Shown here in pieces: positions 1-8,013 of a DNA stretch of 64,000 nt. Under the pieces are notes generated by a model, which searched no databases, had not been told where the DNA came from, and was given only the letters and a program-made list of their open reading frames with translations. Every line of letters begins with the position of its first letter. Within the stretch, counting starts at the first letter, position 1. The DNA comes from Hyphomonas sp. (GTDB lineage Bacteria; Pseudomonadota; Alphaproteobacteria; Caulobacterales; Hyphomonadaceae), in contig NZ_JALHLS010000006.1 in NCBI RefSeq assembly GCF_022844445.1, positions 62,001-126,000 of the forward strand, given 5' to 3'. Made by a program: the position numbers and the translations under genes.

Positions 1-384
1 TTCAAGGGCGACGACGTACTGCTGATCCGCCGGGGCACGAAGCCGCTGGCGGGAGACTGGTCGATACCCGGTGGACGCATCGAGTTCGGCGAACGCGCCG
101 AGGCGGCAGCGCTGCGCGAACTTGCGGAAGAGACCGGCATCACGGCGCGGCTCGTCGGCCTCGTCGATGTGGTGGATGCGATTTTCACCTCGCGCAGCAC
201 CGGCGCCGTGGCGCGCCATTATGTGCTTTTTGACTATGCGGCCGTCTGGATCAGCGGCGAGCCGGTCGCGGGCGACGATGCCGACCATGCCGAGTGGATC
301 TCTCCCGCGCAGCTGACAGCGCTGCCGCTCTGGGACGAGACCCGCCGGGTGATTGAGTCGGCGCGCAGGTTGGCGCGAGGGTAG
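1..384 (+). CDS. Nudix hydrolase, 5' truncated by window edge
   Basis: Only the C-terminal 127 codons are present; the frame is open from base 1, so the start lies outside the window. The protein should hydrolyse a nucleoside diphosphate linked to another moiety. The complete Nudix box is visible: starting at the second Gly of PGGR it reads G-x5-E-x7-REL-x-EE-x-GI, around residues 25-47 of the fragment. The mutator-like start (LLIRRG, then DWSIPGGRIEFGE) resembles small ADP-ribose/NUDIX pyrophosphatases. The substrate cannot be told from this fragment. It ends 76 bp before a same-strand SDR gene and no terminator is seen between them. Confidence 0.85.
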   Translation, partial: FKGDDVLLIRRGTKPLAGDWSIPGGRIEFGERAEAAALRELAEETGITARLVGLVDVVDAIFTSRSTGAVARHYVLFDYAAVWISGEPVAGDDADHAEWISPAQLTALPLWDETRRVIESARRLARG

Positions 385-460
385 GCCCTTGACCCTCCGC
401 GGCGGAAGGCCAGTGTAGACGGTCACAACACCAGAAGATTTCCAGGGAGGATTTCCGCAC

Positions 461-1246
461 ATGACTTACAAACCCTTTGATCTCAGCGGCAAGGTTGTCG
501 TCGTCACCGGCGGCAACAAGGGTATCGGCCTCGGCATGGTCGAGGCGCTGGCCGCCTCCAATGCCGATGTCGTCATCTGGGGCCGCAAGACCGCAGACAA
601 TGATGCCGCCGTCAAATCCGCCTCCAAGCTTGGCACGGGCAAGGTGAAGGCATGGGTCGTCGATGTCGGTGAGGAAGACCAGGTCGTGAAGGCGATGAAA
701 GAGGCAGAAGAAGAGTTCAAGCGCATCGACGCCTGTATCGCGAACGCCGGCGTCGGCCGCGGCGCGGCCTCCTTCGAGACCATGACGCTGGACACCTGGC
801 GCTACAATCAGCGGATCAACGCCGAGGGCGCCTTCTTCACGCTGCGTGAAGCGGCCAAGTCGATGGTAACACGCGCCAAGGCAGGCGATCCGGGTGGCAG
901 CCTCGTCGGGACGGCCTCGCTTGCCGGCATCGAGGGCGCCGGCCGCAACCAGGCCTATGCCCATACCAAAGGCGGTCTGATCGCCATGATGAATGCGTGC
1001 GCCGTGGAATATGGCCGCTACGGCATCCGGGCCAACTCGGTTCTGCCGGGCTGGATCGCCACCGACATGACCGAAGGCGCGCAGGGCAATGACGTGTTCG
1101 CCACGAAGGTCATCACCCGAGTGCCGATTCGCCGTTGGGGTGAACCGGCAGACTTCGGCGGCATCGCGGTTTACCTGGCTTCGGACGCCTCGAAGTATCA
1201 CTCGGGCGACACGCTTGTCATCGATGGCGGCTACGCGAAGTTCTGA
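461..1246 (+). CDS. SDR family NAD(P)-dependent oxidoreductase
   Basis: A 261-residue classical short-chain dehydrogenase/reductase, the usual length for the family. The cofactor motif TGGNKGIG is at residues 16-23, NAG at 95-97, and the catalytic set is Ser153, Tyr166 and Lys170 (YAHTK). The C-terminal part ends in the common DGGYAKF-type tail. A clear Shine-Dalgarno AGGGAGGA lies about 10 bp before ATG 461. It probably acts on a secondary alcohol, ketone or beta-ketoacyl-type substrate, but the substrate cannot be deduced. A strong intrinsic terminator follows, so it is likely the last gene of its unit. Confidence 0.9.
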   Translation: MTYKPFDLSGKVVVVTGGNKGIGLGMVEALAASNADVVIWGRKTADNDAAVKSASKLGTGKVKAWVVDVGEEDQVVKAMKEAEEEFKRIDACIANAGVGRGAASFETMTLDTWRYNQRINAEGAFFTLREAAKSMVTRAKAGDPGGSLVGTASLAGIEGAGRNQAYAHTKGGLIAMMNACAVEYGRYGIRANSVLPGWIATDMTEGAQGNDVFATKVITRVPIRRWGEPADFGGIAVYLASDASKYHSGDTLVIDGGYAKF

Positions 1247-1270
1247 TTCGGCCAGTCCAGATCAATGCGA

Positions 1271-1294
1271 AGGGGCGCTTCGGCGCCCCTTTTT
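1271..1294 (+). terminator. intrinsic terminator after SDR gene
   Basis: An 8-bp perfect stem (AGGGGCGC / GCGCCCCT) closed by a TTCG tetraloop at 1279-1282, followed by a run of T. It starts 24 bp after the SDR stop codon. Confidence 0.85.
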
Positions 1295-1316
1295 ATGCGC
1301 CGTTCCGCCAAATAAA

Positions 1317-1344
1317 AAGGCCGCCTCCCGAAGGAGGCGGCCTT
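1317..1344 (-). terminator. intrinsic terminator after Ala/Glu-rich lipoprotein gene
   Basis: A perfect 12-bp inverted repeat (arms 1317-1328 and 1333-1344, CGAA loop). On the minus strand it is followed by a U-tract (AAAAA at 1315-1319 on the plus strand), so it most likely ends the minus-strand lipoprotein gene whose stop codon is at 1378. It lies back to back with the SDR terminator. Confidence 0.8.
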
Positions 1345-1377
1345 ATCTTTTAGGCCGGCAAGCCGGGCCGCGGGAGA

Positions 1378-1647
1378 TTACTCCGGAGCGGCTTCGGTCG
1401 TTGCTTCTTCGGTTGCTTCAGCGACAGCGCCTTCAACGGCGTCGGTCGCTGCTTCAACGGCAACGTCGGTGGCTTCGGTCGTAGCTTCGACAGCTTCGAC
1501 GACAGCTTCTTCGGTCGTTGCAGCAGCTTCAGCAGCCACTTCTTCGACGGTCACTTCTTCAGCGGCCGGAGCAGCTTCTTCGGTCGCGCCGCAAGCGGCG
1601 AGGACGAGGGCGGAAGCAGCGGCGGCAGCAAGGACGAGCATTTTCAT
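1378..1647 (-). CDS. small acidic Ala/Glu-rich lipoprotein
   Basis: An 89-residue protein. I chose ATG 1647 rather than the longer open frame because it is preceded by an AGGGG Shine-Dalgarno and opens a lipoprotein signal peptide (MKML, hydrophobic Ala-rich core, LAAC lipobox around residue 19). The mature part after the Cys consists almost wholly of Ala, Glu, Thr and Val with a few Asp, Gly and Pro. It has no Lys or Arg, so it is strongly acidic. Short units such as TTEEA, EAVEA and TEATD recur. It ends in EAAPE, as does the neighbour at 1810-2046, and the two look like paralogues. Function is unknown; an outer-membrane-anchored helical or periplasm-facing structural protein is possible. 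Confidence 0.7.
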   Translation of the reverse strand: MKMLVLAAAAASALVLAACGATEEAAPAAEEVTVEEVAAEAAATTEEAVVEAVEATTEATDVAVEAATDAVEGAVAEATEEATTEAAPE

Positions 1648-1809
1648 GATGGTAGTACCCCTGTTGAGTGTTCTTGCGAACGATCGGTGCTCTAGCACCT
1701 GTTGAACATTGCTGAAAGTTAATTCTTCAGTTCTGTGCGATCTATTCGCTTCGGTTGAAGAAAACCCTCGCCCGCCTATGGGAAAGGGCAGCTTCAAGCC
1801 AGCTTCCGA

Positions 1810-2046
1810 TTACTCGGGAGCGGCTTCTTCGGTAACGCCTTCTTCGGTGTCAGCGGTCGCCGGGCCGACTTCGGCCTCAACGGTGGCTTCGACTTCAACG
1901 GCTTCGGCTTCACCATCGTCTTCCACTGCGACCGCTTCGACAGCGGCTTCAGCTTCCACGATTTCAGTTGCGGGGGCCGGTTCACCTGCGAACGCGACAC
2001 CCGCGAAAAGGATTGCAGCGGCAGCGCCAGCAAACAGCTTTGTCAT
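1810..2046 (-). CDS. small secreted acidic Ala/Glu-rich protein
   Basis: A 78-residue protein starting at ATG 2046, preceded by AAGGAAA. The N-terminus MTKLFAG plus an Ala-rich hydrophobic stretch ending AFAGE is a Sec signal peptide cleaved by signal peptidase I; unlike the neighbour at 1378-1647 there is no lipobox Cys. The mature part is Ala/Glu/Val-rich (EAEAAVEAVAVEDDGEAEA), contains no basic residue and ends in TEEAAPE. The pair shares composition, repeat style and tail, suggesting duplication with change of the export signal. Function is unknown. The DNA is a string of GCTTC/TTCGG-like units that could be prone to slippage. Confidence 0.65.
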   Translation of the reverse strand: MTKLFAGAAAAILFAGVAFAGEPAPATEIVEAEAAVEAVAVEDDGEAEAVEVEATVEAEVGPATADTEEGVTEEAAPE

Positions 2047-2255
2047 TGGGATTTTCCTTCTTTTGACACCCTGCCCGGCCGTTTTCTCCCCGGACCCTGC
2101 GCTCATGCCCACTGATCGGGGCCAGATTGCGGCAAATACGCGGCAATTCTGTTCCAAAAAGGACACCTTGTGCAGTTGCTCCAAAGACTCTTGCGTTGAC
2201 CTTGGGGCGGCAGCCTAAGGATTAGGCAGTCCAAAGACACCCAACGGAGACTCCC

Positions 2256-3239
2256 ATGGCGCTCAAAACCCGGCTGACTGACCTGCTGAAAGTCCAACAT
2301 CCGATCATGCTGGCCGGCATGGGCGGGGTTTCCTATGCGGAAGTCTGCGCCGCGATGTGCAACGCGGGCGGGTACGGCGTCCTCGGTATGGCGGGCACTT
2401 CGCCCCAGTTCATCGCCGGCCAGATGAAGAAAGTGCGCGAGCTGACTGACAAGCCGTTTGGCGTGGACCTGCTCGCCGCCAGCCCCGAAAGCCTCGAGGA
2501 ATCGGTCGACGTCATCATCAAGGGCGGCGCCGATTCGTTCGTTGCAGGCCTAGGCGTGCCCCTGCCCATCATGGCGCGGCTGAAGGCGGCAGGCGTGAAA
2601 GTGATGGTGGTCGGCGGGGCCGTGAAACACGCGGTCAAGGCCGAGGAAGCCGGTTGCGACGCCGTAATCCTGCAAGGCGGCGAAGGCGGCGGGCATACCG
2701 GCCTTGTCGGCACAATGCCGCTGGTTGCCCAGGCGGTTGAGGCGGTCAAAATTCCGGTCATTGCGGCCGGCGGTATCTATGACGGGCGCGGCCTTGCCGC
2801 CGCCCTAGCCCTCGGCGCCGAAGGCGTCTGGATGGGTACCCGCTTCATTGCCTCGGCCGAAGCCCACGCCGCCAACATGTACAAGAATGCCGTCGTCGAG
2901 GCCGGCGACACCGACACGACCCGCACGCGCTGCTATTCGGGCAAGCCGATGCGCTGCCGCACCAACGACTACATTAATGACTGGGAACAGCGCCCGCAGG
3001 ACATCAAGCCTTTCCCATTCCAGGCGATCCACTCGACCCAGACCGGCGTGATCGGCGGCATCGGCGGCATTACCGACGAGGCCAAACTGAACCCCGACTC
3101 GAGCTGCTTTGCCATGGGCCAGTCGGCTGGCGGGGTGCGCGAGGTAAAGCCGGTGGCGGCTATCGTTGCCGACATCATGCGCGACGCGGAGGCCTCGATC
3201 GACCGGATGAACAGCCTGCGGGCGAAAGCCAAGGTCTGA
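2256..3239 (+). CDS. nitronate monooxygenase (2-nitropropane dioxygenase family)
   Basis: A 327-residue FMN-dependent TIM-barrel enzyme that oxidises alkyl nitronates to carbonyl compounds and nitrite, a detoxification role. Visible family marks are the N-terminal HPIMLAGMGGVS (residues 15-26), the GGEGGGHTG loop with the likely catalytic base His147, the phosphate-binding VIAAGGI (168-174) and GAEGVWMGTRF (187-197). Length fits the family. The start ATG 2256 follows AACGGAGA. The long intrinsic terminator just downstream makes this a single-gene unit. Some members of this fold act instead as enoyl reductases or in propionate-3-nitronate degradation. Confidence 0.9.
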   Translation: MALKTRLTDLLKVQHPIMLAGMGGVSYAEVCAAMCNAGGYGVLGMAGTSPQFIAGQMKKVRELTDKPFGVDLLAASPESLEESVDVIIKGGADSFVAGLGVPLPIMARLKAAGVKVMVVGGAVKHAVKAEEAGCDAVILQGGEGGGHTGLVGTMPLVAQAVEAVKIPVIAAGGIYDGRGLAAALALGAEGVWMGTRFIASAEAHAANMYKNAVVEAGDTDTTRTRCYSGKPMRCRTNDYINDWEQRPQDIKPFPFQAIHSTQTGVIGGIGGITDEAKLNPDSSCFAMGQSAGGVREVKPVAAIVADIMRDAEASIDRMNSLRAKAKV

Positions 3240-3256
3240 TCCATCACGCCGACCGG

Positions 3257-3298
3257 GGGAAAAGGCCTGTCCCGCTCCTGCGGGACAGGCCTTTTCCC
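3257..3298 (+). terminator. strong intrinsic terminator after nitronate monooxygenase gene
   Basis: A perfect 19-bp inverted repeat (3257-3275 with 3280-3298) with a TCCT loop; the right arm contains the TTTT run. It lies 18 bp after the stop codon. Confidence 0.85.
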
Positions 3299-3404
3299 TT
3301 TGAAGCGCCCGCATTGCGCCCACCGCGAAAGAGGCGTATGCCGCGCCCCGCCGCGATCGGAGAGGCCTTTTCCATAAATCCGATCGGCACGGCCGGAGCC
3401 AAGA

Positions 3405-5357
3405 ATGACAGGTTCAACGCCTGTTCGCGAGCCTTCCACCCCGTCGCCCCCTCCCGGACATTCCCCTGACACCTACGCCCCCGCCGCGCATGGGCACGGC
3501 AAGGACAAGTTCTGGGCGCTGGCCGTCGGGGCGGCCGGTGTCGTCTACGGCGATATCGGCACCAGCCCGATCTATGCCTTCCGCGAGTCCCTGCACGGCG
3601 CGATGAAGGACGGCCTCGCGCGCGCCGAAGTGCTCGGTGTGATCTCCCTGATGCTCTGGGCACTGATCTTCGTGGTAACGATCAAATACGCCATCTTCAT
3701 CATGCGGGCCGACAACAAGGGCGAAGGCGGCGTGCTGTCGCTGATGGCGCTGGCGCAGCATGCCATTGGCCGGCGCACCTCCATGGTGTTCCTCCTCGGC
3801 GTCGCCGGCGCGGCGCTGTTCTATGGCGACGCAGTGTTGACGCCCGCTATTTCGGTTCTGTCGGCGGTCGAGGGCATCAACCTCGCCATCCCGGCCTTCA
3901 ATCCGAACTGGGTGCAGCCTGTCGCCATCGGCATTCTCGTCGCCCTGTTCGCGGCGCAGGCACGCGGGACCGGCAAGGTCGGGCTCGTGTTCGGCCCTCT
4001 GATGGTCGTCTGGTTTCTCGTCCTCGCCGCGCTCGGCATCATGCATATCCGCGACGACGTTGGCATCTTCGCCGCCTTCAACCCCGCCTATGCGATCGGC
4101 TTTCTCACCACGCACGGCGCAGCAGCCTTTATCGTGCTCGGGTCGGTCTTCCTGTGCGTGACCGGCGCGGAAGCTCTGTATGCGGACATGGGTCATTTCG
4201 GCAAAGGCCCGATCCGCGGCGCCTGGCTGTTCTTCGTGTTGCCCTGCCTTGCGCTGAACTACCTCGGTCAGGGTGCGATGGTTCTGGCCCATCCCGAACT
4301 TGCCGAGAACCCGTTCTTTCTGATGGCACCGGACTGGGGCCTCGTGCCGCTATCGCTGCTCACCATGGCGGCCACGATCATCGCCAGCCAGGCCGTCATC
4401 ACCGGGGCTTTCTCCCTCACCCAGCAAGCGATCCAGCTCGGCCTGCTGCCGCGCCTCGAGATCCGCTACACCAACGAGGAGCAGCGCGGCCAAATCTACC
4501 TGCCCCAGATCAACTGGCTGCTGCTGACCGGCGTGATCGCGCTCGTCATCGTGTTTCGCTCCTCCTCCAACCTCGCTTCCGCCTATGGCATCGCCGTGAC
4601 CGCCACGATGATGGTCGATAGCTTCCTCATCTACATCGTGATGACCAAGCTCTGGAGCTTCCGCCCCTGGCTTGCCGTGTTGATTGTCACGCCCTTCCTT
4701 GTCGTGGATTCGGCCTTCCTCGGCGCAAACCTCCTGAAGGTATTCGCGGGCGGCTGGTTCCCGATCCTGTTGGGCGGGTGCCTGCTCTTCATGATGCTGA
4801 CCTGGGTGCGCGGCACCGGAATCCTGATGGCGAAGACGCGGCGGGACTCAGTGCCCTTGATCGACCTGATCGAGTCACTGAAGATCGGCCCGCCCGCCCG
4901 CGTCCGCGGCACGGCGGTGTTCCTGACCAGCACGCTCGATGCCGCGCCCATCGCTCTCTTGCACAACCTTAAACACAATAAGGTGCTGCACGAGCGCAAC
5001 GTGATCCTGAAGGTCGTGACTGCCGACACGCCTCGCGTGCCAGATGGCAGCCGCGCCGTCGTCCATAAGCTGAGTGAGGATTTCGTCTCGATAGAGCTGA
5101 CCTTTGGCTTCATGGAAAGCCCGAACGTGCCGCGCGTTCTGGCGCAGATGCGTAAGTCTGGCGGGCCGAAGTTCGACATCATGAATACGAGCTTCTTCCT
5201 CGGCCGACGCACCGTGCTTCCCTCGCAGAAGGGCGGCATGCCGCACTGGCAGGACAAGATTTACATCGCGTTGGCGCGCGCCTCGGCGAATGCAAGCGAC
5301 TTCTTCCACATCCCGTCCGGCCGCGCTGTGGAACTGGGGGCGCAGATCGTCGTGTGA
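3405..5357 (+). CDS. kup: Kup-type low-affinity potassium transporter
   Basis: A 650-residue member of the KUP/HAK/KT family, which imports K+ with protons across the inner membrane. The diagnostic VVYGDIGTSPIYAFRE lies at residues 47-61, followed by about a dozen hydrophobic segments and a soluble C-terminal domain from about residue 480, as in other Kup proteins. The ATG at 3405 is preceded by GGAG. The first 32 residues are an unusual Pro/Ser/His-rich extension before the conserved core. The stop codon directly abuts a decayed alpha/beta-hydrolase remnant. Confidence 0.95.
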   Translation: MTGSTPVREPSTPSPPPGHSPDTYAPAAHGHGKDKFWALAVGAAGVVYGDIGTSPIYAFRESLHGAMKDGLARAEVLGVISLMLWALIFVVTIKYAIFIMRADNKGEGGVLSLMALAQHAIGRRTSMVFLLGVAGAALFYGDAVLTPAISVLSAVEGINLAIPAFNPNWVQPVAIGILVALFAAQARGTGKVGLVFGPLMVVWFLVLAALGIMHIRDDVGIFAAFNPAYAIGFLTTHGAAAFIVLGSVFLCVTGAEALYADMGHFGKGPIRGAWLFFVLPCLALNYLGQGAMVLAHPELAENPFFLMAPDWGLVPLSLLTMAATIIASQAVITGAFSLTQQAIQLGLLPRLEIRYTNEEQRGQIYLPQINWLLLTGVIALVIVFRSSSNLASAYGIAVTATMMVDSFLIYIVMTKLWSFRPWLAVLIVTPFLVVDSAFLGANLLKVFAGGWFPILLGGCLLFMMLTWVRGTGILMAKTRRDSVPLIDLIESLKIGPPARVRGTAVFLTSTLDAAPIALLHNLKHNKVLHERNVILKVVTADTPRVPDGSRAVVHKLSEDFVSIELTFGFMESPNVPRVLAQMRKSGGPKFDIMNTSFFLGRRTVLPSQKGGMPHWQDKIYIALARASANASDFFHIPSGRAVELGAQIVV

Positions 5358-5732
5358 GCCAGCGCTTCACACTTCCGAAATCCGCCATCCGCCTGAACCT
5401 TGCGGCGAGCTATGGCAATCCGAAGCGGCTGAACGAAGTTACGGCGAAACGCTACCGCGCCTGATGCTGGCGCCCGGCGGGCGGGCTGCCGTACTCGCGC
5501 GGATGGAACAGACGGCGCTGAAGGATCCGGTGATGCGGCTGCCGCTGATCAAGGCGCCGGTGCTGCTGCTCTGGGGACGCAAGGACCGGCTGATCCCATT
5601 CAGCAATTCTGCCGGCTATACGCGGCTCCTGCCGGACAACCGCCTCGTTGCGTGTAAGGACCTCGGCCATGCGCCGATGGAAGAAGACCCGCCCAATCGC
5701 TCGCGCCACTGCGGGAATTCCTGGCCGAATAG
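5358..5732 (+). pseudogene. alpha/beta-hydrolase remnant, N-terminally truncated with two frameshifts
   Basis: Three successive frames together give the C-terminal half of an alpha/beta hydrolase. Frame 1, 5357-5461, encodes RLNLAASYGNPKRLNEVT and runs into TGA at 5462-5464. Frame 2, from 5461, encodes LMLAPGGRAAVLARMEQ, then PVLLLWGRKDRLIPF with the catalytic Asp and DLGHAPMEED with the catalytic His. Frame 3, after about 5690, gives the expected tail PAQSLAPLREFLAE ending at TAG 5730-5732. The nucleophile-elbow half is absent; the kup gene occupies that place. Two single-base indels plus the truncation point to a dead gene, although base-calling errors could account for the frameshifts. Confidence 0.75.
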
Positions 5733-5735
5733 CGC

Positions 5736-6743
5736 CTAGAGCCAGCCGCGCCACTTGAAGAACTGGTAGGGCACGATAGCGGACAGCACCATGAGCGCCA
5801 CCGCAAAAGGGTAGCCGTAAGGCCAGGCCAGTTCCGGCATGAAGTCGAAGTTCATGCCGTAGATCGACGCGATCAGCGTAGGCGGCAGGAACACCACGGC
5901 GGCGACCGAAAAGATCTTGATGATACCGGTCTGCTGGATGTTGATCATGCCGAGCGTGGCATCGAGCAGGAAATTGATCTTCTGAGTCAGGAACCCCGCA
6001 TGGTCGATGAGGGCTTGCACATCGCGGCTCAGCGCCTTGAACCGCCCCGCGGCGTCCTTTTCTAGCTTGCGCGCCTGCGCGGCAGCGGTTGCATAGGTCA
6101 GCAGCCGCTGGATTGATACGAGACTTTCATACAATTTCGAGAGAAGGTCGCCCTTGCGGCCGATCTGTTCGAGCACGGACTGAAAGTCGCGCGGTTTCGG
6201 CTTCGGCTTGGGCGCCAGGAGAGCAGCAACCGGCGCCTGCTTTGGAACGGGCGGCGGAATGGCAAATATCTCGCGGGACACGCCATCAAGTTCATGCCCC
6301 GTGCGCTCCAGCACGTCGCCGGCGCGCTCAATGAGCCCCTCCAGCAAACCCGCCATCAGGCCTTCCGCCGTGAACGTGCCTGCCTTGTGGCAACGCGCCA
6401 CGAAGGCATCAATGGCGCGCGGCTCTTCGTAACGCAGCGTAATGAGGTGTTCTCCGGCAAGCACGAACGACACAGGTGACATCAGCACATTGTCGCCGTC
6501 CGTATTGGACAGCATCATCGCCGTCATGAAATGTGCGTTCTCTTCCGCATACAGGCGGCTCGATATTTCGATCTCGCTCATTTCCTCAAGCGTCGGCACA
6601 TCGATGCCGAAGGAGCGTTCGACCGCCACTTCTTCGTCCTTCGTCGGGCGTAGCAGGTCGACCCAGACCGCCTGGTCCAGCGCGGCAAGGTCACCCCCGG
6701 CGAGCACGAAACGACCGGACCGGTTGGCGTAAGTGCGGATCAT
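5736..6743 (-). CDS. corA: CorA-family divalent cation transporter
   Basis: A 335-residue protein of the CorA metal ion transporter family, which takes up Mg2+ (some members export Zn2+ or take up Ni2+/Co2+). The signature YGMN lies at residues 295-298 in a C-terminal transmembrane hairpin: the first helix just before it is in the segment IKIFSVAAVVFLPPTLIAS, the second is PFAVALMVLSAIVPYQFF. The long N-terminal half is the cytoplasmic funnel. It converges on the hydrolase remnant. A 7-bp stem-loop directly abuts the ATG (6744-6774), so the usual Shine-Dalgarno is poor. It is 69 bp downstream of the sugar dehydrogenase gene on the same strand. Confidence 0.9.
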   Translation of the reverse strand: MIRTYANRSGRFVLAGGDLAALDQAVWVDLLRPTKDEEVAVERSFGIDVPTLEEMSEIEISSRLYAEENAHFMTAMMLSNTDGDNVLMSPVSFVLAGEHLITLRYEEPRAIDAFVARCHKAGTFTAEGLMAGLLEGLIERAGDVLERTGHELDGVSREIFAIPPPVPKQAPVAALLAPKPKPKPRDFQSVLEQIGRKGDLLSKLYESLVSIQRLLTYATAAAQARKLEKDAAGRFKALSRDVQALIDHAGFLTQKINFLLDATLGMINIQQTGIIKIFSVAAVVFLPPTLIASIYGMNFDFMPELAWPYGYPFAVALMVLSAIVPYQFFKWRGWL

Positions 6744-6774
6744 GGGCGGCCTGCCTGAGAAAGGTTTGCCGCCC
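6744..6774 (-). promoter_or_regulatory. stem-loop immediately before corA start codon
   Basis: A perfect 7-bp stem (GGGCGGC / GCCGCCC) with a 17-nt loop ends at the base before the corA ATG. It may cover the ribosome entry site, or be the 3' end of the upstream sugar dehydrogenase transcript, whose stop is 38 bp away. There is no U-tract. Confidence 0.4.
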
Positions 6775-6812
6775 GTGTCTGCGTCAAGTCGCGGCGCCCT
6801 GCAATGCCGGGC

Positions 6813-7994
6813 TTACCCGGCAGGCGTCAGCCGCAGCAACCGGGCGCCGCCCTTGTCCTCCAGGACGTAGATCGCACCGTCCGGGCCTTCCTCAACCTCG
6901 CGGACCCGCTTGCCCCACTTGAAACGCTCAGCCTCGGTGGCCGTGCCGTCAGCATTGATGGCCACGCGCACCAGGGCCTGCGCGGACAGGCCGCCAATCA
7001 GGGCGTTGCCCTTCCAGTCCGCAAACAGAGCGCCCTCATAGAGATCGAGCCCGGCCGGGCTGATCGCCGGCACCCAATAGGCGGCAGGCGCAGCAAATTC
7101 GGGACGTGTCGAATGGTCCGGAATGTCGCCGCCATCGTAGTGGTTTCCGTTTGATACTTCCGGATAGCCATAATTCTTTCCGCGGACGATCAGGTTGAGC
7201 TCGTCGCCATGCGCCGGACCCATCTCGTGCACCCACAGCTTGCCGTCCGATGCGAAGGCGATGCCCAACGGATTGCGGTGACCGAGCGTCCAGACTTCAG
7301 CGGCGGGGCCGCCTTGCGACGCAAACGGATTGTCGCCCGGTATGCTACCATCCAGATTGAGGCGAACGACCTTACCGAGCGTAGAGCCCATGTCTTGCGC
7401 GGGCGCGAACTTCTGACGCTCGCCCGAGGTGATGAAAAGGTGGCGATCCGGCGAGACCGCGAGGCGGTGGCCATAATGGCCATCACCGGTCACCTTGTCG
7501 AACTGCCGCCAGACAACAGTCCGCTCACTGACGGTCCCGCCGCCTGCAGTCAACGTCACCTTCGCCAATTCGACGGCTGCGCCTGAAAGCTGGTAATTGT
7601 CGGCATCACGCTCGACGTACGAAATGTAGACCTGCCCGGTCGTTGCAAAGTCCGGGTGCAGGATGATGTCGCCCAGGCCGCCCTGCCCACGCGCGTCCAC
7701 GTCAGGTCCGCCGGATAGCGTGCCGGCCTTGCTGCCATCTGCGTTCACAAGCCAGATCGCGCCGTCCTTCTCGGTCACCAGCGCGCGTCCGTCCGGCAGA
7801 AAGGTCATCGCCCAAGGATTTTCGAAGGTCGCAAGTTCGGCGGCGCGCAGCACCGTGCCGTCGGTGCCGGTTATGCGGAAGCCGCGATCAGGGTCAGGGG
7901 CTGCGCCCGCTGGCGCCTCGCTCGCACAAGCGGCCAGGGCAAAGGCAATTGCAGACGCGGCCACGGAAGCGGCGATCAATTTGGAAGGGGACAT
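6813..7994 (-). CDS. PQQ-dependent sugar dehydrogenase, lipoprotein
   Basis: A 393-residue member of the soluble aldose sugar dehydrogenase/GdhB-like six-bladed beta-propeller family, which oxidises sugars in the periplasm with PQQ. ATG 7994 is chosen because an AAAGGAGC Shine-Dalgarno precedes it and a lipobox signal (FALAACAS) follows, placing the protein on the envelope. Family marks: NPWAMTFLPDG, GGLGDIILHPDFA, a HYGHRLAVSPD stretch with the likely catalytic His, LGHRNPLGIAF and EMGPAHGDELN. The start is 19 bp after the stop of the upstream 2-hydroxyacid dehydrogenase gene, so the two are probably cotranscribed. PQQ genes are not in this window. Confidence 0.88.
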   Translation of the reverse strand: MSPSKLIAASVAASAIAFALAACASEAPAGAAPDPDRGFRITGTDGTVLRAAELATFENPWAMTFLPDGRALVTEKDGAIWLVNADGSKAGTLSGGPDVDARGQGGLGDIILHPDFATTGQVYISYVERDADNYQLSGAAVELAKVTLTAGGGTVSERTVVWRQFDKVTGDGHYGHRLAVSPDRHLFITSGERQKFAPAQDMGSTLGKVVRLNLDGSIPGDNPFASQGGPAAEVWTLGHRNPLGIAFASDGKLWVHEMGPAHGDELNLIVRGKNYGYPEVSNGNHYDGGDIPDHSTRPEFAAPAAYWVPAISPAGLDLYEGALFADWKGNALIGGLSAQALVRVAINADGTATEAERFKWGKRVREVEEGPDGAIYVLEDKGGARLLRLTPAG

Positions 7995-8013
7995 GATGGA
8001 GCTCCTTTGGTCA

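Noticed and set aside
251-1201. Long minus-strand frame opposite the Nudix and SDR genes
   Set aside because: It mirrors two genes with clear family motifs; its translation has no recognisable domain and typical GC-driven composition of a shadow frame.
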